Shown: positions 1-8,644 of the stretch, one piece after another
Position numbering within the stretch: position 1 is the first letter of the stretch
Layout of the letters: every line of letters starts with the position of its first letter
Assembly (NCBI GenBank): GCA_003353945.1
Contig: PIVM01000046.1
Coordinates: forward strand, 1 to 34,355
Source: Gammaproteobacteria bacterium
Lineage (GTDB): Bacteria > Pseudomonadota > Gammaproteobacteria > Pseudomonadales > PIVM01
Reading direction: 5' to 3'
Length of the DNA: 34,355 nt
Position numbers and translations under genes: made by a program
The notes under the pieces: generated by a model
The model's input: the letters and a program-made list of their open reading frames with translations, nothing else
What the model was told of the DNA's origin: nothing
The model's database searches: none

Positions 1-100
1 CTAGTTTACGGCTCACATTCAGTTGATTAGATATGGCAGTGTCGGTATGGTTGTATTTGATGGCCTGTAAAGCGATGCTTTTTCTTTGAAGATTAGTCAT
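1..100 (-). CDS. Partial helix-turn-helix protein, transposase-like N-terminus
   Basis: This is the first 33 codons of a reading frame that leaves the window on the left. It starts at an ATG at 100-98 and begins MTNLQRKSIALQAI, followed by a segment with the pattern of a helix-turn-helix (DTAISNQLNVSRKL). The wording resembles the start of transposase-like HTH proteins of the IS/DUF6399 kind, in which an 'isolated HTH then RKxV' start is common. That is a recollection from family style, not a search result. No clear Shine-Dalgarno sequence is seen upstream and no terminal inverted repeat can be identified here. If it is a transposase it marks the left end of the window as a mobile-element border. 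Too little is visible to name the family. Confidence 0.4.
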   Translation of the reverse strand, partial: MTNLQRKSIALQAIKYNHTDTAISNQLNVSRKL

Positions 101-518
101 TTGTTTAGCGGGAAAAGGTATAATCGTAGAGTGTTCCAAAGCAAACGTATCCTTATGTGTGCGGAAGAAATGTTGCGATTATATCAAAGATGGGCAGCTT
201 ATGAATTGGTTGGTTAGTGCGCAATATGTTTGGTTTAAGTGCAGAGGACTGATGTGAACGGTGTAACCCTCATTTGAACCCCGCCAAACAAATGAACAAG
301 AACTGGAGGCAAATATCTCTCGACGGCATCATGATAAAACAGACAGCAAAGGAAAGTAATACGAAGCAGGAACGCAGCTGACAGACGATTATCCACCATA
401 GCCCGTTGATACTAACAGTTAAAAATCAACAGTTACTTTTCCAAACTTTTCCTTTACAGAGCACCAGCCCTCAAGCGCGAGCCCTCGCTTTCAAAGCCAA
501 ACCTCTGTCAGAAATGCG
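101..518. other. Gene-free stretch, nothing recognised
   Basis: These 418 bases lie between the start of the left-edge HTH gene and the stop of the small minus-strand gene at 519. No convincing reading frame was found; the frame that opens at 406 on the plus strand overlaps the neighbouring gene antisense and has no family character. A TATAAT-like hexamer at 119-124 is on the plus strand and has no gene to serve. The stretch may hold the promoter of the left-edge gene on the minus strand, but no box can be defended. Confidence 0.4.
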
Positions 519-872
519 CTATGCATCGAAGTCTTTAGCGAAAACATGTGAAAAATCCTGCACGATGAAAGGTTCAAGTTTGATCCCGATACTTCCTATG
601 TGAACCCATATTTTGACAATCTGAAATGTCGAGCCGTCTTTTTGGGACACGGTTTTCACATTTTCAGCAAATACGACATCTTCTGTTTTGAATTCTAGCA
701 ATGCTCCATTGCTAGACAAGGGATTTAGGCGTAAAAAAATCTTATCTGGATCGGATTCACTCTGTTTGGGTTGTCCGACATAGGGAACAGCTTCCTCCAG
801 CAATCGATTTGTGTCTGCATACTTTTCAAGCGCTCGATGAGCGGCGATAACTTCGACAATATTAGACGTCAC
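519..872 (-). CDS. Conserved-looking hypothetical protein, 117 aa
   Basis: I do not recognise this protein. It is read from a GTG at 872, chosen because an AGGAG sits six bases upstream; no ATG fits. It is small and soluble, with no signal peptide or membrane segment. The N-terminal third is helical and charged. The C-terminal two thirds (from about residue 30) alternates like a beta fold: a KIFLRLNP segment, SNGALLEF, then DGSTFQIVKIWVHIGS and IKLEPF. That regular strand pattern and clean codon use argue for a real gene. It lies 38 bp downstream of the flavoprotein reductase on the same strand, so the two are probably co-transcribed and may share a redox-related job. That link is by position only. 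Confidence 0.6.
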   Translation of the reverse strand: MTSNIVEVIAAHRALEKYADTNRLLEEAVPYVGQPKQSESDPDKIFLRLNPLSSNGALLEFKTEDVVFAENVKTVSQKDGSTFQIVKIWVHIGSIGIKLEPFIVQDFSHVFAKDFDA

Positions 873-910
873 AACAATCTCCTGTTTTTCTTATTAGCAT
901 ATTCGACAGT

Positions 911-1648
911 TTACCTGAACGCAAACACATATTTTTCCTGTCGCACTTGCTTTACTCCAAAACCTTGTTGACGTAAATCGGTAAAAAGTGTTTCCACCAT
1001 ATTCGGGTTGCCACAGAGCATCAGATGATCAGTGGCAGAATTAGGCTGGAGTAACTTTAAGGCGTCCTGTACATGTCCGTGTATTTCATCGCTTTGTTGT
1101 GCCACTTCACGGCTAAGGCAGGCTTTGAAGTGAAACGTTGTATGCACGTCAGCAAAACGACGAAAATCATCAGCATAGATCAGTTCTTGATGGTTTCTGG
1201 TGCCAAATAATAGATGTACTGAGGTATTTGTTATGACCAGTTCCTTAGCCAGTTGTGGCAGCATCGAACGAAAAGGCGCAACACCAGTGCCAGTGGCCAC
1301 GAGAATCAAACGTGTTGGCAGAGTATCCGGTAGGAGCAGCATGCCATAGGGGCCGTAAACGTCAACCGTACAACCTGGATCGGCATGAAAGAAAAACTGA
1401 CTGGCTTTTCCTTCTTGAACAGCCGCAATGGCAATGAGCAGTTCTTTATTGTCTGATGGATCTTCATCACAGTTGGCGATACTGTAGGAGCGCTGCAGGT
1501 AATTGCCCTGGTAATCAAATCCCAATTTAAAAAACTGTCCTGGTATATAATTGATCAAGCCCCCATCGTCACAGACGAAACACAACTGCCTGATATTGGA
1601 CGCCAGATGTTTTGTGGATTTAAGTGTTGCAGTAAAATTAGGTTCCAT
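911..1648 (-). CDS. Ferredoxin/flavodoxin--NADP+ reductase-like flavoprotein
   Basis: FNR-fold oxidoreductase, expected to move electrons between NAD(P)H and a small iron-sulfur or flavin carrier in the cytoplasm. Reading from the ATG at 1648 gives 245 aa, the usual size of bacterial Fpr-type enzymes. Visible motifs are PGQFFKLG (about 36-43), the FAD-binding RSYS (53-56), the pyridine-nucleotide loop ATGTGVAPFRSML (118-130), LLFGTRNHQELIYADDF and the LCGNPNMVE segment near the C-terminus. The open frame runs on upstream to 1897 without a stop, adding 83 codons that look like no FNR N-terminus; a GGGA seven bases before the 1648 ATG supports the shorter form. The C-terminus ends KYVFAFR rather than stopping near the KY(W/F) of Fpr. 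It lies 38 bp before the 117-aa gene. The substrate carrier is unknown. Confidence 0.8.
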   Translation of the reverse strand: MEPNFTATLKSTKHLASNIRQLCFVCDDGGLINYIPGQFFKLGFDYQGNYLQRSYSIANCDEDPSDNKELLIAIAAVQEGKASQFFFHADPGCTVDVYGPYGMLLLPDTLPTRLILVATGTGVAPFRSMLPQLAKELVITNTSVHLLFGTRNHQELIYADDFRRFADVHTTFHFKACLSREVAQQSDEIHGHVQDALKLLQPNSATDHLMLCGNPNMVETLFTDLRQQGFGVKQVRQEKYVFAFR

Positions 1649-1850
1649 AACGAAATCCCGAATGAATGTAGGACGGGGCACGTCACGCAACTTTGTGTTG
1701 AGCATCAACGGCGAAATACCCTTGATTATTACACCCCACAAAAAGCATGGATCGATGTAACAAGCCACATGATCAATCATCTGAAAACTACCCATTCGAC
1801 CGTTTTCTATGACAATAATTCCGTAGACCATTACAACAGCTTCTACAGCT

Positions 1851-2146
1851 TCATGGTCCCAAATATTCTGAGTGATGCCAGAGGTTAGCAGCATCAAATT
1901 CCCAATATATATTGCTGTCTTTCAGCACGGCTTCCATCAGATGCTTGGATTGTTTCTCCAAAGCCTTTGCTGCCTCAGTTGCCTCATTCGAATTATTTTT
2001 TTCCAAGGCATTGACGTACTGCTCAATGGGCGCGTCGTATGCACTAAATAACTGAGTAAATGTAGCGTCATCCAGAGCTGTTACCGGCGCTGAAAGTAGA
2101 ACGGTCAAAGCTACAAGAGCAGCTAATGCTAATATGACACGAGCAT
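1851..2146 (-). pseudogene. Decayed gene for a small secreted protein
   Basis: One frame reads an unmistakable export signal (VILALAALVALTVLL, then SAPVTALDDATF) followed by about 75 helical, charged residues ending HHSEYLGP and a stop at 1851. In that frame there is no ATG upstream: only a TTG inside the hydrophobic core at 2108. An ATG at 2146-2144 (ATGCTCGTGTC) sits in the next frame and would give a proper signal peptide if one base were inserted just after it. The C-terminal end also stops abruptly, while the neighbouring frame stays open for another 200 bases into the reductase. Both ends therefore suggest frameshift decay, or sequence errors. A TTG-started short form cannot be excluded. 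No family was recognised; a small helical periplasmic protein is all that can be said. Confidence 0.4.
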
Positions 2147-2491
2147 CTAAAGGGAGCGGATGTCATTAAAAAATACAATAACAGGGTGACAAGGAAGGGT
2201 ATATTCCTTTACTGAAGTTGCAGTCTTGTGGCATCAAGAGATACGTCTGATAAATTTACTTATCGCCTTTTTGACACAGCGAAACTGGCTGGACATCGAA
2301 GACCTTAGTTTTTCTACCCTTATTTTCTGTGTTAGGTCCGTCAACTGAAATTCGCAGGCTTTACTCGCCCTTGCCCCAATCACACTGCAAAGGTCTGTAC
2401 AAAAGGCAGATTGTCGCATAAATTAATAATTAGGCCCTCGGAAAATTTATTATTTCCGCGGCCCTTAGCACACGATAGGCGTTATTTTTCA
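2147..2491. other. Intergenic region upstream of the PhnD-like gene
   Basis: This 345-base gap separates the decayed minus-strand gene from the plus-strand sensory module. It should hold the module's promoter, but no confident -35/-10 pair was found. Its right end contains the short core copy of the dispersed repeat (2439-2473). A plus-strand frame opens at 2411 and runs through the repeat into the PhnD-like gene; it is rejected as the start because the signal peptide begins only at 2492. Confidence 0.4.
2439..2473 (-). repeat. Dispersed repeat, core copy C1
   Basis: Short copy of the repeat family described at 5773-5896 and 34240-34355. On the plus strand it contains CGGAAA and TTTCCG arms around an eight-base AT loop, then CGCGGCCCTTAGCACAC. 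The minus strand reads GGGCCGCGGAAATAATAA, that is Gly-Pro-Arg-Lys then stop. Only the core hairpin and its flank match C2; the distal hairpin half is absent. The stretch GCGGCCCTT followed by GCACAC is shared with C2 except for one extra A. It lies 18 bases before the start codon of the PhnD-like gene, so it may also affect that gene's mRNA leader. Confidence 0.65.
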
Positions 2492-3343
2492 ATGAATAGA
2501 CACCTCAACCTCAAATGCTATTTGATTCTCTTCTTCGTCCATCTTTTGTGGAGCAATTATGTTTATTCTGAATCGATTCAAGCGATCACCTTTGGGATAG
2601 TACCACAACATTCGGCCAAAAAGCTGGCTAAAAAATGGATTCCAATATTGGATTATCTTTCAAATAAATCTGGAATAGAAATCATTTTTAAGACAGCACC
2701 ATCGATACCCGCATTCGAAAAACGTTTATTTAAGGGAAAATATGATTTTTCTTATATGAATCCGTATCATTATGTTACTTTTCATGAAAATCCGGGATAC
2801 GAAGCCTTTGCAAAAGAAAAAGAAAGATCGATAAAGGGGATAATTGTTGTAAAGAAGCAAAGCGCTTATGAAAGTATAGAGGATTTTGAGGGGGCAACGC
2901 TTGCTTTCCCTTCACCGACCGCCTTTGCAGCAAGCATTCTCATAGAATCAGCTTTTAAACGTAAAAACATTCAAATTATTTCAAAATACGTAAAATCTCA
3001 TGATTCTGTATACCGAGCCGTAGCGAAGGGAATCTATCCTGCCGGCGGCGGCGTAATCCGTACCTTTAACAATATGGAAGAACCAGTTAAAAGCAGGCTG
3101 AGGATTTTATTTACAACTCAACCTTACACTCCCCATGCATTTGCCTATCATCCAAGAGTCGATAAAAATATCGTGCGAAAACTTCAGGAAGAGTTGATCA
3201 TGATGGAACAAGATCCTTCAGGGATATTATTGCTTGACACAGTCAATTTCGAGGGAATTTCTGCGGCTCATGACAGTCAATGGGATATTGTACGGGGATT
3301 GAATCTGAATATCCTAAAAAACCCTATCACAGAACAGCAATAG
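2492..3343 (+). CDS. PhnD-like periplasmic substrate-binding protein
   Basis: Periplasmic binding protein of the phosphate/phosphonate (PhnD, PF12974-type) family, 283 aa from the ATG at 2492. The start was chosen because MNRHLNLKCYLILFFVHLLW begins a clear signal peptide with cleavage expected after YVYS (about residue 26); the longer frame from 2411 runs through a repeat. Family features are FGIVPQHSAKKLAKKW, the YDFSYMNPYHYV segment that lines the ligand cleft, DFEGATLAFPSPTAFAAS, and the SHDSVYRAVAKG region. No ABC permease or ATPase is nearby. Instead it lies 25 bp before a membrane hybrid kinase, an arrangement known from sensory systems such as TorT/TorS and TtrS in which a PhnD-fold protein presents a ligand to the kinase. 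It is therefore more likely a sensor subunit than a transporter part. The ligand is unknown; the gene looks more AT-rich than its neighbours. Confidence 0.85.
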   Translation: MNRHLNLKCYLILFFVHLLWSNYVYSESIQAITFGIVPQHSAKKLAKKWIPILDYLSNKSGIEIIFKTAPSIPAFEKRLFKGKYDFSYMNPYHYVTFHENPGYEAFAKEKERSIKGIIVVKKQSAYESIEDFEGATLAFPSPTAFAASILIESAFKRKNIQIISKYVKSHDSVYRAVAKGIYPAGGGVIRTFNNMEEPVKSRLRILFTTQPYTPHAFAYHPRVDKNIVRKLQEELIMMEQDPSGILLLDTVNFEGISAAHDSQWDIVRGLNLNILKNPITEQQ

Positions 3344-3368
3344 CTTAATGTAACTGGAGGCTCTTAAG

Positions 3369-5681
3369 ATGCCTTTTCGTCTAAAAACCATTCTTGGGAT
3401 CGCACTGATTGAAGGCATCATTCTTTCCATCTTGATTTTTCTGGCCCTTTTTTTTATAAAAGCATCAAGCGAATTGGAACTCAAGGAACATGCCACTTCA
3501 ACGGTCAATCTATTTGCTACTGCCCTGCAAGATGCGGTCATCACAACAGACCTTGATACTATCAACAGTTTTCTTCAAGAAGTGAAAAAAAACAGAGAAT
3601 TAGCTTATGTTCGGGTCATCGGAACTGACAGCATTATTCTGGGGGAATTGGGTAATGAGAGAGGTGTAGACAATACTTTTAAACCTGATTTCAAGCTAGA
3701 AAACGTAGATGATAATACCTTTGACGTCTCAGCCTCAATCAGCGAGGCGGGCACTCAGTTTGGTCGTATCGAACTCGGTATTTCAGCCGACGTTATTACT
3801 GAATATCTCTTAAATGCCAGGGGTAAAATTATTTATGTAGCTATCGTCGGCATGGTGCTGTCAGCCCTATTTTCCTTTTTTCTTGGATCATATTTGCTGA
3901 AACAGTTGAAAAAGCTCGAAGAGGCGGCCGGCATGATTTTATCAGGAGACTATACCCATAAAATTGAAGTCAAAGGTAATGATGAAATTGCCAAGACGGC
4001 TCTATCTTTTAACAAAATGGTAGACAAACTGAATGAAACATTTGCCAACATGAAAATTGAGATTCTGGAAAGAAAAAAGGCGACAGAAACTGCGGAAGCT
4101 GCCAATCTGGCAAAAAGTCAATTCTTGGCAAATATGAGTCACGAAATTCGCACGCCAATGAACGGAATTATTGGGATTACAGCCCTGATGCTGCACTCGG
4201 ACCTAACCGAAAAACAACGCAAATATTTGCTGATCACAAAAACATCCTCAGATAATCTGATGGTTATTATAAATGATATTCTTGATATTTCAAAAATTGA
4301 GTCTGGCAAAATAGAAGTTGACTACGTTGATTTCAATTTCAGGGATACGTTAGACGATCTGTTAGATCTCTACAGTTTGCATGCCAGTGAAAAAGCATTG
4401 GATTTTTTTCTTTCTATTTCTCCAGACGTCCCAGACATGCTTATCGGCGATCCAGGTCGCTTAAGACAAATTTTGATTAATTTGCTTAGCAATGCAATCA
4501 AGTTTACGCATCAGGGGTATATAGATGTTGATATTAAAATTGAATCCATTGAGGAAAAACGAATTGTTATAAACATTATGATTGGAGACACGGGAATCGG
4601 CATTTCAAATGAAAAAAGAGATGTTATTTTAGAGCCTTTTATGCAGGCCGATAATACCATGAGTAAAAAATACGGGGGAACAGGTTTGGGCCTTTCTATC
4701 TCCGCCGAACTGGCCTGCCTGCTAGGAGGTCGACTCTGGTTTGATAGCATGGAGGGGATGGGGAGCAAATTTCATTTAACCGTTGCCTTTGATCTGCAGG
4801 ATAAAATCACAGAGTATCAGGCTTGCTATTCGAATCAACTTGAGAATAAATCAGTTCTGGTACTCGAAAAAAACGAAAAACAGAGTTTTATTGTTGAAAA
4901 GTACCTCAATTCTTTTAATGTAAAATCATTTTTCTTTGAAACTCCCGGAAAAGCCCTTGCATTCCTCAAGAGCAATCAAGAGCTGAGCCGCTCAGCGGCT
5001 ATTCTTGTCAGTGATCGAATGCCGGGAATGGAAGGTGATGTCCTGCTTAAACAAATAGAGGTCGCTGGTCAACATCATGACAAAAATGTGATTTTGACGT
5101 CCGACATCGTGCAATCCGAAGTCAACGCCTCTACAAGAAATGGTGTTTTTTGCGCTATATCCAGGCTTGTGAAAGATCGCGAACTTTTTAACTCGTTGTT
5201 GGCCTACTTTAAAGGAACTCAAGCGGAGAAAATATTGTTCAGTCCAGTTCAGCAAGCTGAGAAACATAGATTAAAGATTCTCCTTGTAGAAGATGAATTG
5301 CTAAATCAACAGGTGGCTGTCAGTATCTTGTCAAGTTGGGGGCATTTCGCCAGGGTCGCAAACAACGGGATGGAGGCTCTCAATATACTAAAGATGGAGA
5401 GGTTTGATCTAATCCTGATGGATCTCCAAATGCCAGGGATGGATGGACTGCAAGCTACACAGCTTATTCGGGAAAGAGAAAGAAGAGAAAATGAATATAC
5501 TCCTGTCATTGCTGTTACCGCTCATGCCCTAAAAGGTGATCGGGATCGATGCCTTAGCGCTGGGATCGATGATTACGTGACAAAACCAATTCGCGGGAAA
5601 GAACTTCATGACGCTATTGGGCGCTTGGAATTGAAACAACAGGCTGTTGCTGCTTCAGATTCTTCCTCTGGAAAATCGTAA
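3369..5681 (+). CDS. Membrane hybrid sensor histidine kinase with two receivers
   Basis: 770 aa, with a GGAGG eight bases before the ATG. Order: TM1 (8-31); an extracytoplasmic sensor of about 130 residues, Cache/CHASE8-like; TM2 (163-185); HAMP (185-238); HisKA with the phospho-acceptor in [10 protein letters not shown] (H258); HATPase with NLLSNAIKF, DTGIGIS and GGTGLGLSIS; a first receiver (505-625) keeping an aspartate in VSDRMPGMEG (D549) but with LVLEKNE where the acidic pair should be; and a good second receiver with LLVEDELLNQQ and LILMDLQMPGMDG (D685) and VTKPI. No Hpt domain, so the phosphate must go to an external Hpt or regulator. It follows the PhnD-like gene in what is evidently an operon, and the binding protein probably signals through this periplasmic domain. 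Downstream hairpin at 5694. Confidence 0.92.
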   Translation: MPFRLKTILGIALIEGIILSILIFLALFFIKASSELELKEHATSTVNLFATALQDAVITTDLDTINSFLQEVKKNRELAYVRVIGTDSIILGELGNERGVDNTFKPDFKLENVDDNTFDVSASISEAGTQFGRIELGISADVITEYLLNARGKIIYVAIVGMVLSALFSFFLGSYLLKQLKKLEEAAGMILSGDYTHKIEVKGNDEIAKTALSFNKMVDKLNETFANMKIEILERKKATETAEAANLAKSQFLANMSHEIRTPMNGIIGITALMLHSDLTEKQRKYLLITKTSSDNLMVIINDILDISKIESGKIEVDYVDFNFRDTLDDLLDLYSLHASEKALDFFLSISPDVPDMLIGDPGRLRQILINLLSNAIKFTHQGYIDVDIKIESIEEKRIVINIMIGDTGIGISNEKRDVILEPFMQADNTMSKKYGGTGLGLSISAELACLLGGRLWFDSMEGMGSKFHLTVAFDLQDKITEYQACYSNQLENKSVLVLEKNEKQSFIVEKYLNSFNVKSFFFETPGKALAFLKSNQELSRSAAILVSDRMPGMEGDVLLKQIEVAGQHHDKNVILTSDIVQSEVNASTRNGVFCAISRLVKDRELFNSLLAYFKGTQAEKILFSPVQQAEKHRLKILLVEDELLNQQVAVSILSSWGHFARVANNGMEALNILKMERFDLILMDLQMPGMDGLQATQLIRERERRENEYTPVIAVTAHALKGDRDRCLSAGIDDYVTKPIRGKELHDAIGRLELKQQAVAASDSSSGKS

Positions 5682-5693
5682 AGTGAAATGATA

Positions 5694-5730
5694 AGACCTG
5701 CTTTTTATGCATTTCATTTCGGGCAGGTCT
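5694..5730 (+). terminator. Possible terminator hairpin after the sensory module
   Basis: AGACCTGC at 5694-5701 is matched by GCAGGTCT at 5723-5730, an eight-pair stem with a 21-base loop, 13 bases after the kinase stop. GAAATG and CATTTC inside the same stretch could form a competing stem. No T-run follows, so this is not a classical intrinsic terminator. Confidence 0.35.
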
Positions 5731-5772
5731 AATTGCAGAAAGAATATATTTTTCAATATGGCGCAGGAGATC

Positions 5773-5896
5773 GCTCTTTCTTCGAGGCACTTCAATAGGC
5801 GAATATTGGACATACGCAACTATTGGAGCTAAGAAGAAGAGGGAGTAATAAAAAAGCCATATTGGAAAATCTATTCTTTCCGCGGCCCTTGCACAC
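5773..5896 (-). repeat. Dispersed structured repeat, full copy C2
   Basis: Read on the minus strand: GTGTGCAAGGGCCGCGG, AAAGAATAG, ATTTTCCAAT, a pyrimidine-rich spacer with CTCCC, a hairpin with arms CAATAG and CTATTG (5820-5825 and 5793-5798), then GCCTCG and a purine-rich end. The same order and most bases recur at 34240-34355. The first hairpin is GGAAA/TTTCC (5864-5880). The repeat overlaps the last codons of the soluble hybrid kinase and gives its C-terminal GPRKE and TAG stop. It could serve as a 3' end or processing structure, or be a mobile non-coding element; no attC core site (GTTRRRY) is apparent. Confidence 0.7.
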
Positions 5897-8531
5897 CTGC
5901 CCCCTTCAATGCCTGTACTGCTTCTATCATAACTTTCAGCTCACTATCTATAGATTCCAATAAAAACACAAAATGTTCAGTGGATTTCTCAACAAGCGCA
6001 ACTTCCAATTTGGCGACTTTATCAAAGATGCCAATGGCGCTTACCATGCCAGCAGATCCCTTTAATGAATGCGCGGTTTGCATCGCAAGTTTAAAGTTAT
6101 CGCAGGCAATGGCATTGCGTATCGTATCAACTGGGTTATCTCGTACTTGTATGTCAGCAAATTGGTGCAAAGCGCGATAATATAGTGGAGCATCTCCTCC
6201 AATTCTTATAATACCATCCTGGACATCAACTCCCGGTATATTTGGCGACGAACTTTGTACAACAGCGTCCGAAATATCGTCTGATACGATTGTTAACAAC
6301 GATCCGATTTTTTCGCACTCCGCCGCCGCTGTTTTTTCTTCAGTGGGTTCAATCCATTTAGCCAAAATAGAAAACAGCTCATCAGATGTAAATGGTTTGG
6401 CGATGTGGTCGTTCATTCCTAACATAATGCACTTTCTGCGAGTATCACTGGTTGCATTCGCGCTCAGCGCCACTATCGGCAGTTCATTAAAGCGCGCCTG
6501 TTCACGAATAATTCTACATACCTGAAAACCATCCATTTCCGGCATATGCAAATCTAACAAGATGCAATCAAATGCCTCTCCTTTGTACAAACATTCAAGC
6601 GCTTCATAACCACTTTTTGCACTTCTGACCTTAAACTGAGCGGATTCCAGAAGTCCAGTGGCAACCTGTTGGTTAATTTCATTGTCTTCTACCAACAATA
6701 TTCTAGCTCCTCGGATGCCTTTGACCTTATCAAGCCCTAACTCAGCACCTAAATTAACACTCTCCTTCTGCGCTGTCTGCTTGTCAAATGTCTCTAGTAT
6801 AATGTCAAACATCGTCGACTGTGAGACTGGTTTGAAAACAAACCCATCAGGCATCATTTCTTCATCAAAAGAATTTGTCAACTCGCTCCAGCTATTGTTG
6901 ACCACCAAAATAATCTTCGGCGAATGATGTAGTGCCGAACAGTTTCTGATACGCATGGCAGTTTCAATACCATCCATTTCCGGCATTAGCCAATCTACAA
7001 TGACCAGCTGATAAGGCTTCCCCTCTTGCTGAGCTTTTATAATCTTTTCCAAAGCACTCTCACCAGATAACGCAAAAGAGGCGTTTAACACAAATGATTC
7101 CAGTATATTCTTGAATACTTCTTGTGAATTCAAACTATCATCCACCACCAATACTCGCATGCCAAAAAGATCATTCAGTAATGCAGTTGGTATCATTTTT
7201 TGCTTATCGTGAAACCCAACCACTGTGGTAAAAATAAATGCACTGCCTTTTCCGAGCTTACTTTGCACTTGGATTTCGCCGTTCATCATGTTCACTAACA
7301 GTTTACTTATCGCTAAACCCAATCCAGTGCCGCCATAGCGTCTGGATATGGAAGCATCAACCTGTGAGAACGTAGTGAATATCTTTCCTATTTGTTCCTC
7401 GCTGATACCTATACCGGTATCCTGAACTGAAAATTGCAATTTCATTTGATCATCTGAGCGTTCAAGCAGCGTGATTTCAATGAATATTTCGCCCTGACTT
7501 GTAAACTTGACGGCATTGTCTACCAGGTTGACTAGCACCTGACTCAGTCTCGACGGATCGCCGACTAGACTATTGGGCACATCAGGATCAATGGAAACCA
7601 TAAGCTCACATTTATCCCCTTGTACTTTGGCGGAGGTAATATTAATAATGCTATCAACGAGTTCATCCAGGTAAAACGGGATGGATTCCAAAGTCAGCTT
7701 TCCAGCTTCTATCTTGGAATAATCTAGAATGTCATTTATAACCGCCAACAGAATCCTTCCTGAATGTTGAATCGTATTGACGTAGCGCAGCTGGGTTTTA
7801 TCGAGCGCAGTCCCATTCAGTAACTCAGCCATACCAAGCACACCGTTCATCGGTGTGCGAATTTCATGTGACATTGTAGCTAAAAAATAGCTTTTTTCCT
7901 GATTGGCTATTTCCGCAATATTTTTGGCCTTGGCGAGTTCAGCAGTACGACGATCAACCCTATCTTCAAGTTCTAATTTAAAGCTTTCAAGCTCACTTAC
8001 CTTTTTTTGCAACTGATCGTTGAGTAAATCCAGTTCTGCGGCCTTTTCTGTGCTTGATATTTCGCCGGCAATACGTCCAGAAAACAGCTCAAATATGGAT
8101 GTTACAAAGCCTGCTTCTTCAAGAGGCGTTTTATACAAGGCCACTAACAATCCAAGCACGTGATGATTGCTGTCGTACAACGGCGTGCCCATATAAGCTT
8201 CAATGCACATATGCTGAAGAAGGTCGTCAAGGGGGAACTGCTCACAAACATTGCACGGGTAAATACATACACTTTGTGATACTACATTTTCACAGGGAGT
8301 GTGAGCCAATTCGTATTCTATGTTGTCAACAAGCTCTGAGCCTTGACACAATGCGATGGTGCGAACATTCTTCGCTGCAGAATCCAATCGCCCAATAAAG
8401 GTAAAATCAGCCGATATGGCTATCGCCAATTGTTTGGTGATTGAACGAAAGAATGCATCTCCGTATGTGTTAGAAATACCCTCCATCACCGTGGGCAGAA
8501 TGCGAGCGGCTCTTTCCTCCCAAATATTCAT
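5871..8531 (-). CDS. Soluble GAF hybrid histidine kinase with two receivers and Hpt
   Basis: 886 aa and no membrane segment, so a cytoplasmic kinase. Order: GAF sensor (about 15-160) with HTPCENV and a cysteine cluster YPCNVCEQ at 91-98; coiled coil (160-205); HisKA with [10 protein letters not shown] (H222); HATPase with [16 protein letters not shown] and [10 protein letters not shown]; receiver 1 (458-580) with VVDDSLNSQ and [12 protein letters not shown] (D513); receiver 2 (609-735) with [11 protein letters not shown] and [12 protein letters not shown] (D660); Hpt with [11 protein letters not shown] (H821). This is a complete intramolecular His-Asp-His relay. The C-terminal six residues come from the dispersed repeat. 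The gene starts 113 bp after the GGDEF-EAL gene on the same strand and is the last of the cluster. The GAF cysteines could bind metal or sense redox (inference). Confidence 0.92.
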   Translation of the reverse strand: MNIWEERAARILPTVMEGISNTYGDAFFRSITKQLAIAISADFTFIGRLDSAAKNVRTIALCQGSELVDNIEYELAHTPCENVVSQSVCIYPCNVCEQFPLDDLLQHMCIEAYMGTPLYDSNHHVLGLLVALYKTPLEEAGFVTSIFELFSGRIAGEISSTEKAAELDLLNDQLQKKVSELESFKLELEDRVDRRTAELAKAKNIAEIANQEKSYFLATMSHEIRTPMNGVLGMAELLNGTALDKTQLRYVNTIQHSGRILLAVINDILDYSKIEAGKLTLESIPFYLDELVDSIINITSAKVQGDKCELMVSIDPDVPNSLVGDPSRLSQVLVNLVDNAVKFTSQGEIFIEITLLERSDDQMKLQFSVQDTGIGISEEQIGKIFTTFSQVDASISRRYGGTGLGLAISKLLVNMMNGEIQVQSKLGKGSAFIFTTVVGFHDKQKMIPTALLNDLFGMRVLVVDDSLNSQEVFKNILESFVLNASFALSGESALEKIIKAQQEGKPYQLVIVDWLMPEMDGIETAMRIRNCSALHHSPKIILVVNNSWSELTNSFDEEMMPDGFVFKPVSQSTMFDIILETFDKQTAQKESVNLGAELGLDKVKGIRGARILLVEDNEINQQVATGLLESAQFKVRSAKSGYEALECLYKGEAFDCILLDLHMPEMDGFQVCRIIREQARFNELPIVALSANATSDTRRKCIMLGMNDHIAKPFTSDELFSILAKWIEPTEEKTAAAECEKIGSLLTIVSDDISDAVVQSSSPNIPGVDVQDGIIRIGGDAPLYYRALHQFADIQVRDNPVDTIRNAIACDNFKLAMQTAHSLKGSAGMVSAIGIFDKVAKLEVALVEKSTEHFVFLLESIDSELKVMIEAVQALKGAGVQGPRKE

Positions 8532-8644
8532 TTTAAAACCACTTCCAATATATTACAAATTAGGCATCTTTGATGCCAGCGCTTGAAATATGCCTACCAA
8601 TTTTCATAGCAACAAAATAATCAAAGTATTCGCCTTTCAATGTA

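Noticed and set aside
1607-1888. Plus-strand 93-codon frame
   Set aside because: Antisense to the reductase N-terminal region; no family character, and the reductase motifs show that the minus strand is coding at least up to 1648.
2411-2491. Longer N-terminus for the PhnD-like protein
   Set aside because: The extra 27 codons run through repeat C1 and would hide the signal peptide; the ATG at 2492 is preferred.
2492-3343. PhnD-like gene as part of a phosphonate uptake operon
   Set aside because: No permease, ATPase or phn catabolic genes nearby; the direct partner is a histidine kinase.
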